Below, piece after piece: positions 59,922 through 64,000 of a stretch of 64,000 nt of DNA. The stretch spans positions 930,001 through 994,000 of the forward strand of contig NZ_JBBOBR010000001.1 in the NCBI RefSeq assembly GCF_038002165.1. The letters run 5' to 3'. Positions within the stretch are counted from its first letter, which is position 1. Each line of letters starts with the position of its first letter. A program made the position numbers and the translations under genes. The notes beneath the pieces are model-generated. The model made no database searches. It had not been told where the DNA came from and was given only the letters and a program-made list of their open reading frames with translations. Source of the stretch: Cytobacillus sp. FSL H8-0458 (GTDB lineage: Bacteria; Bacillota; Bacilli; Bacillales; Cytobacillaceae).

Positions 59922-61733
59922 ATGTTGCAACTTCAGGTAATGAACAGTCCGTTTAACCAGGAGCAGACAGAGCTCCTGAATCGTCTTCTCCCGACTTTGA
60001 CAGAGACACAATCCCTATGGCTTAGCGGTTATCTTGCCGCGATACAGACCTCATCATTGCAGGCTGCCCCGGCAGTGGAAGAACGTCCCGCACCGGCAGC
60101 GGCGCCGGCCATTCCAAAAGAAGTGACCATTTTATTTGGGTCTCAGACCGGGAATGCGCAGAATCTGGCAAAAAAAGCCGGGAAAACGCTTGAGGAGAGA
60201 GGTTTTCAAGTAAACGTCTCTGCCATGAGCGATTTTAAGCCCAATAACCTTAAAAAGGTCAAAAATCTGTTAATTGTCGTCAGTACTCATGGTGAGGGAG
60301 ACCCGCCGGACAACGCTTTGACATTCCATGAATTTGTTCACGGAAAAAGGGCTCCAAAACTGGAAGACTTCCGTTACTCAGTTTTGGCTCTTGGCGACAG
60401 CTCATATGAATTTTTCTGCCAGACTGGGAAGGATTTTGATAAACGTCTCGAGGAGCTTGGCGGAACGAGAATAACGCCGAGGGTAGACTGTGATCTTGAT
60501 TTTGACGAACCGGCGTCCGAGTGGACGAAAGCCGTATTAGCCGGCTTGAGCGAAGGGGTAAGCAGCAATCCTTCTCCTTCAGCAGCTTCAGTTTCAACTG
60601 ATGCACCTGCAGAGTCTGTCTATTCCCGGTCGAATCCATTCAGGGCAGAAGTGCTTGAGAATATTAATCTCAATGGCCGCGGCTCCAATAAAGAAACACG
60701 CCATCTTGAGATTTCGTTAGAGGGTTCGGGACTGACATATCAGCCTGGTGACAGTCTTGGGGTATATCCGGAAAATGATCCTGAATTGGTTGGCCTGCTT
60801 TTAGCTGAGATGAACTGGGATCCCGAGGAATCAGTAAGAGTGAAGGATGGAGCTGTTACATTAAAACAAGCACTTACGGCTCACTTTGAGATCACTGTCC
60901 TGACCAAACCGCTTGTAGAAAAGGCTGCAAAGCTGTCTGGTAATGAAGAGCTGCACCAGCTTGCCACAGACAGCAATCAACTGAAATCCTATATCGATGG
61001 CCGCGATTTAATTGATTTAGTCCGTGATTTTAAGCCATGGAACAGTTCGGCACAGGAGTTTATCTCTATACTGCGCAAGATGCCTGCGCGTCTATATTCT
61101 ATTTCAAGCAGCTTTGAGGCAAATCCTGATGAAGTACACTTAACTATCGGTGCGGTCCGCTATGACGCCCATGGCCGTGAACGCAAAGGGGTCTGTTCGA
61201 TTCTTTGTGCGGAGCGTCTCCAGCCTGGCGATACATTGCCAGTATTTATTCAGCATAATGAAAACTTTAAACTGCCTGAAAACCCGGAAACACCAATCAT
61301 TATGGTTGGTCCCGGAACCGGAATTGCACCATTCCGATCTTTTATGCAGGAGCGTGAAGAAAACGGCGCGGAAGGGAAATCATGGCTATTCTTCGGCGAC
61401 CAGCATTTTGTAACAGATTTTCTTTATCAGACTGAATGGCAAAAGTGGCTCAAGGATGGAGTCTTGTCAAAGCTGGACGTTGCTTTTTCCAGGGATGATG
61501 ATGAAAAGGTTTATGTTCAGAATAGAATGCAGGAAAATAGCAGGGAGCTATTCCAGTGGCTCGAGGAAGGTGCGGCTGTGTACATCTGTGGTGATGAGAA
61601 AAACATGGCGCATGATGTCCATAACACACTCATAGATATTATTGAAAAAGAAGGCGGTTTGAGCCGTGAACAGGCTGTGGAATACCTGGCCGATATGCAG
61701 AAAAATAAACGCTACCAGCGCGACGTATATTGA
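59922..61733 (+). CDS. cysJ: Sulfite reductase (NADPH) flavoprotein alpha subunit
   Basis: 603 residues, ATG 59922 (GAGGTGG upstream). Domains in order: flavodoxin FMN domain (about 65-205; [59 protein letters not shown]), linker/FAD domain (about 235-450; [21 protein letters not shown], with RLYS), NADPH domain (455-603; [20 protein letters not shown] and [17 protein letters not shown]). It passes electrons from NADPH to CysI. The short proline/alanine-rich region [16 protein letters not shown] links the N-terminus. Confidence 0.95.
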   Translation: MLQLQVMNSPFNQEQTELLNRLLPTLTETQSLWLSGYLAAIQTSSLQAAPAVEERPAPAAAPAIPKEVTILFGSQTGNAQNLAKKAGKTLEERGFQVNVSAMSDFKPNNLKKVKNLLIVVSTHGEGDPPDNALTFHEFVHGKRAPKLEDFRYSVLALGDSSYEFFCQTGKDFDKRLEELGGTRITPRVDCDLDFDEPASEWTKAVLAGLSEGVSSNPSPSAASVSTDAPAESVYSRSNPFRAEVLENINLNGRGSNKETRHLEISLEGSGLTYQPGDSLGVYPENDPELVGLLLAEMNWDPEESVRVKDGAVTLKQALTAHFEITVLTKPLVEKAAKLSGNEELHQLATDSNQLKSYIDGRDLIDLVRDFKPWNSSAQEFISILRKMPARLYSISSSFEANPDEVHLTIGAVRYDAHGRERKGVCSILCAERLQPGDTLPVFIQHNENFKLPENPETPIIMVGPGTGIAPFRSFMQEREENGAEGKSWLFFGDQHFVTDFLYQTEWQKWLKDGVLSKLDVAFSRDDDEKVYVQNRMQENSRELFQWLEEGAAVYICGDEKNMAHDVHNTLIDIIEKEGGLSREQAVEYLADMQKNKRYQRDVY

Positions 61734-61758
61734 TTTGGAAGGAAAGGAGTTTTTCAGC

Positions 61759-63480
61759 ATGGTAAATCCAAATTTAAAAGCACCGGACGGACCTCCGAGT
61801 GATGTTGAGGGAATTAAGGATCGAAGCAACTTTTTGCGCGGAACGCTGGCGGAAGTCATGCAGGACCGGATCAGCGCCGGGATCCCGGATGATGATAACA
61901 GATTAATGAAGCACCACGGCAGCTATCTGCAGGATGACCGGGATCTCCGGAATGAACGCCAGAAGCAGAAGCTTGAGCCGGCTTATCAGTTTATGCTCCG
62001 CCTGCGTCTTCCCGGAGGGGTCGCCACACCGGAGCAATGGCTTGTCGTGGATGACTTGGCTGAGAAGTATGGCAACGGCACTCTCAAATTAACAACACGC
62101 CAGACCTTCCAGATGCATGGAATCCTGAAATGGAATATGAAAAAGACAATCCAGGCCATTCATTCGACGATGCTTGATACGATCGCGGCATGCGGAGATG
62201 TGAACCGGAATGTCATGTGCATCTCCAATCCCGATCAATCTGAGATTCATGAGGAAGTGTATGAGCTGGCGAAGATGCTAAGTGACGATCTTCTGCCCCG
62301 CACACGTGCCTATCATGAAATTTGGCTGGATGAAGAAAAAGTAGCCGGCACTCCAGAAGTGGATGAAGAGATTGAGCCGATGTATGGCCCGCTTTATTTG
62401 CCGAGAAAATTTAAGATTGGGATCGCTGTACCGCCTTCCAATGATATCGATGTCTTTTCACAGGATCTAGGCTTTATAGCGATAGTCGAAGATGGCAAGC
62501 TGGCTGGATTTAACGTGGCAATTGGCGGCGGAATGGGCTTCTCTCATGGAGATAAAGCCACATACCCGCAGCTTTCGAAGGTCTTCGGCTTTGTGACGCC
62601 AGATAAGATCTATGAAGTGGCTGAAAAGACCATTACGATTCAGCGCGATTACGGAAACCGCTCCGTCCGGAAAAATGCCCGTTTTAAATATACGGTTGAC
62701 CGCCTAGGCCTGGAGACTGTTATAGAAGAGCTCGAGAACCGATTAGGCTGGAAACTGGAGGAAGCCCGCGGATTCAAGTTTGATTCCAACGGTGACCGCT
62801 ATGGATGGGTAAAGGGTGTCCGCGGAAAATGGCATTTTACGATGTTCATAGAAGGAGGCCGTGTGGCAGACTTCGACGGGTATAAATTGAAAACCGCACT
62901 GCGGGAGATCGCCAAGGTTCATGAAGGCGATTTCAGGCTGACTGCCAATCAGAACCTGATTATCGGCAGTGTGGCTGATGAAGATAAGGCTGTGATTGAG
63001 TCGCTGATTGAAAAATATGGCTTAACAGACGGAAGCCGCTTCAGTGCACTGCGCCGCGGATCCATGGCCTGTGTGGCCCTGCCGACCTGCGGGTTGGCGA
63101 TGGCTGAGGCTGAGCGCTATTTGCCTGGATTGATCGATAAAATTGATGAAATCGCCGATGAGGCAGGCTTGCGGAATGAAGAAATTACGATCCGCATGAC
63201 TGGCTGCCCGAACGGCTGCGCACGTCACGCACTCGGAGAAATCGGCTTTATCGGCAAGGCGGTCGGCAAGTACAATATGTATCTCGGAGCAGCCTTTGAC
63301 GGAAGCCGCCTCAGCAAAATGTACCGCGAAAATATCGGGGAAGAAGAAATCCTGAACGAGCTGCGCGTCATCCTGCCTCGCTACGCGCGCGAACGTCACG
63401 ACGGCGAGCATTTTGGCGACTTCGTGATCCGAGCGGGGATTATTGAAGCGACAACGGATGGGACTAATTTTCATGATTGA
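61759..63480 (+). CDS. cysI: Sulfite reductase hemoprotein beta subunit
   Basis: 573 residues from ATG 61759, with GGAAAGGAG upstream; the frame's earlier starts overlap cys[41 protein letters not shown] is the siroheme/sulfite-binding N-terminal motif, and Cys ligands of the 4Fe-4S-siroheme centre lie in [21 protein letters not shown] and [20 protein letters not shown]. It reduces sulfite to sulfide with six electrons from CysJ. Operon with cysJ, 25 nt apart; regulator cysL is divergent. Confidence 0.95.
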   Translation: MVNPNLKAPDGPPSDVEGIKDRSNFLRGTLAEVMQDRISAGIPDDDNRLMKHHGSYLQDDRDLRNERQKQKLEPAYQFMLRLRLPGGVATPEQWLVVDDLAEKYGNGTLKLTTRQTFQMHGILKWNMKKTIQAIHSTMLDTIAACGDVNRNVMCISNPDQSEIHEEVYELAKMLSDDLLPRTRAYHEIWLDEEKVAGTPEVDEEIEPMYGPLYLPRKFKIGIAVPPSNDIDVFSQDLGFIAIVEDGKLAGFNVAIGGGMGFSHGDKATYPQLSKVFGFVTPDKIYEVAEKTITIQRDYGNRSVRKNARFKYTVDRLGLETVIEELENRLGWKLEEARGFKFDSNGDRYGWVKGVRGKWHFTMFIEGGRVADFDGYKLKTALREIAKVHEGDFRLTANQNLIIGSVADEDKAVIESLIEKYGLTDGSRFSALRRGSMACVALPTCGLAMAEAERYLPGLIDKIDEIADEAGLRNEEITIRMTGCPNGCARHALGEIGFIGKAVGKYNMYLGAAFDGSRLSKMYRENIGEEEILNELRVILPRYARERHDGEHFGDFVIRAGIIEATTDGTNFHD

Positions 63481-63491
63481 GGTAGAGGAAA

Positions 63492-63519
63492 GATGGGGCT
63501 GGGGCCCTGTCTTTTTTTC
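63492..63519 (+). terminator. Terminator of cysJI
   Basis: GATGGGGC / GCCCTGTC hairpin with one mismatch and one G-U pair, then TTTTTTT. Confidence 0.65.
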
Positions 63520-63529
63520 TTCTCAAGTT

Positions 63530-63660
63530 CGATAAACGAGAGCTAAACGAAAATAAAATGGACTAGTTCGAAAGTAAATTCATCTATAAGAAAGAAAAAA
63601 GTCCTTATCAGCAAGTAAAAATACTTATCCGAAAATAAATCCATCATAATGAATAAAAAG
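63530..63660 (+). repeat. Short degenerate AT-rich repeats
   Basis: Scattered copies of CGAAARTAAATYCATC (63570 and 63632 area) and ACGAAAATAAAATGGACTAG in the intergenic region. They resemble the AAATAAAC repeats between livJ and livF in style, not in exact sequence. Confidence 0.5.
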
Positions 63661-63720
63661 AAGGGATTTTCCTCAATGAGTAGAAATCTAAACAAGATAA
63701 TTATAGATTGGAGTGAAAAA

Positions 63721-64000
63721 ATGATTGTAAAACAGCGTGAAATCCCTCTTGTGATTCTCAAATTGGAAGCTCTTCTTCGCAGGCTGCCACCTCATCAGCT
63801 ATTTCGCAATAAGGATGGAGAAGAAAGTGTTTTTCCATGTCCCATTTTTCAAGTGAATCGTCAGGAAAACCAACTAAAGGATAATGGTCTTGGACAGTTA
63901 CCTATTTTTTTAAAAGTAGTAATCACAAATCCTCATACTGGAATTAAATCAATTCCCCCTAATGTAAACCTCAGTCAAAAAGTCATCCACAAAGTAGTAT
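63721..64000 (+). CDS. NERD-like nuclease-related protein, internally deleted (3' end outside window)
   Basis: Open from ATG 63721 (TGGAGTG upstream) to the window end, 93 codons. It begins IVKQREIPLVILKLEALLRRLPPH, the usual start of Bacillaceae NERD proteins, and jumps directly to LFRNKDGEESVFPCPIFQVNRQENQL and LPIFLKVVITNPHTGIK, which in intact members lie after the catalytic core. About 100 residues with the Glu-Asp-ExK nuclease residues seem absent without frameshift. Possibly a decaying gene or a core-less variant; family assignment is from memory. Confidence 0.55.
   Translation, partial: MIVKQREIPLVILKLEALLRRLPPHQLFRNKDGEESVFPCPIFQVNRQENQLKDNGLGQLPIFLKVVITNPHTGIKSIPPNVNLSQKVIHKVV

Overview
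The window is chromosomal DNA of a spore-former-type Bacillaceae (Cytobacillus, Mesobacillus or Bacillus-like). This is inferred from low GC, strong AGGAGG ribosome binding sites with frequent TTG/GTG starts, a T-box leader, a CysL/CysJI sulfite reductase locus, a DegU paralogue, and Mhq-type quinone-resistance genes. I saw no rRNA, tRNA, CRISPR array, prophage or intact insertion sequence.

Layout. 1-4202: end of malate synthase G, a fumarylacetoacetate-hydrolase-family enzyme, an IclR regulator and an LldP/GlcA-type permease, most simply a glycolate/lactate and glyoxylate module. 4313-8121: a YtrA-type GntR regulator, an ABC exporter and an ECF-like sigma factor in one tight operon. 8258-14211: an acyl-CoA catabolic run (SDR, acyl-CoA dehydrogenase, thiolase, acyl-CoA synthetase, type III CoA-transferase). 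14265-16640: a C1q/BclA-like surface protein, pssA, a GIY-YIG protein and a small zincin. 17163-25514: a complete branched-chain-type ABC importer (livG, H, M, J, F) with two AMP-forming CoA ligases inside the operon, which looks like import plus CoA activation of a carboxylic, perhaps aromatic, acid. 25657-34020: small single genes (methyltransferase, DUF169, SRPBCC/ArsR pair, MATE pump, RsbR-like STAS protein, flavoprotein, GNATs, a shortened nitroreductase). 34023-41670: brnQ with an Ile-type T-box, corA, an iron alcohol dehydrogenase, and an Mhq-like electrophile-detoxification cluster with a good MhqR-type operator. 41801-50414: glycosyltransferase, ZIP transporter, YitT protein, P-loop kinase, molybdopterin oxidoreductase, orphan DegU-like regulator, Mga/AtxA-like regulator. 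50415-52970: an eroded, AT-rich stretch with a GNAT, a DinB gene, DinB debris and an orphan palindrome. 52893-58313: a Fur-box-controlled Cas4/RecB-like Fe-S protein, an extended SDR, an aromatic acid exporter-like protein, a YbaK deacylase, an M20 peptidase and a small zinc-finger protein. 58435-58840: a 52-bp tandem repeat array. 58838-63480: cysL, cysJ, cysI. 63721-64000: start of a NERD-like gene that seems to lack its catalytic core.

The most noteworthy items are the importer/CoA-ligase operon, the iron-regulated Cas4-like protein, the 52-bp array, the sigma factor attached to a GntR/ABC operon, and several intergenic repeat families (21896-22075, 23384-23506, 63530-63660). Functions come from motif reading and remembered family features only; no database search was possible.
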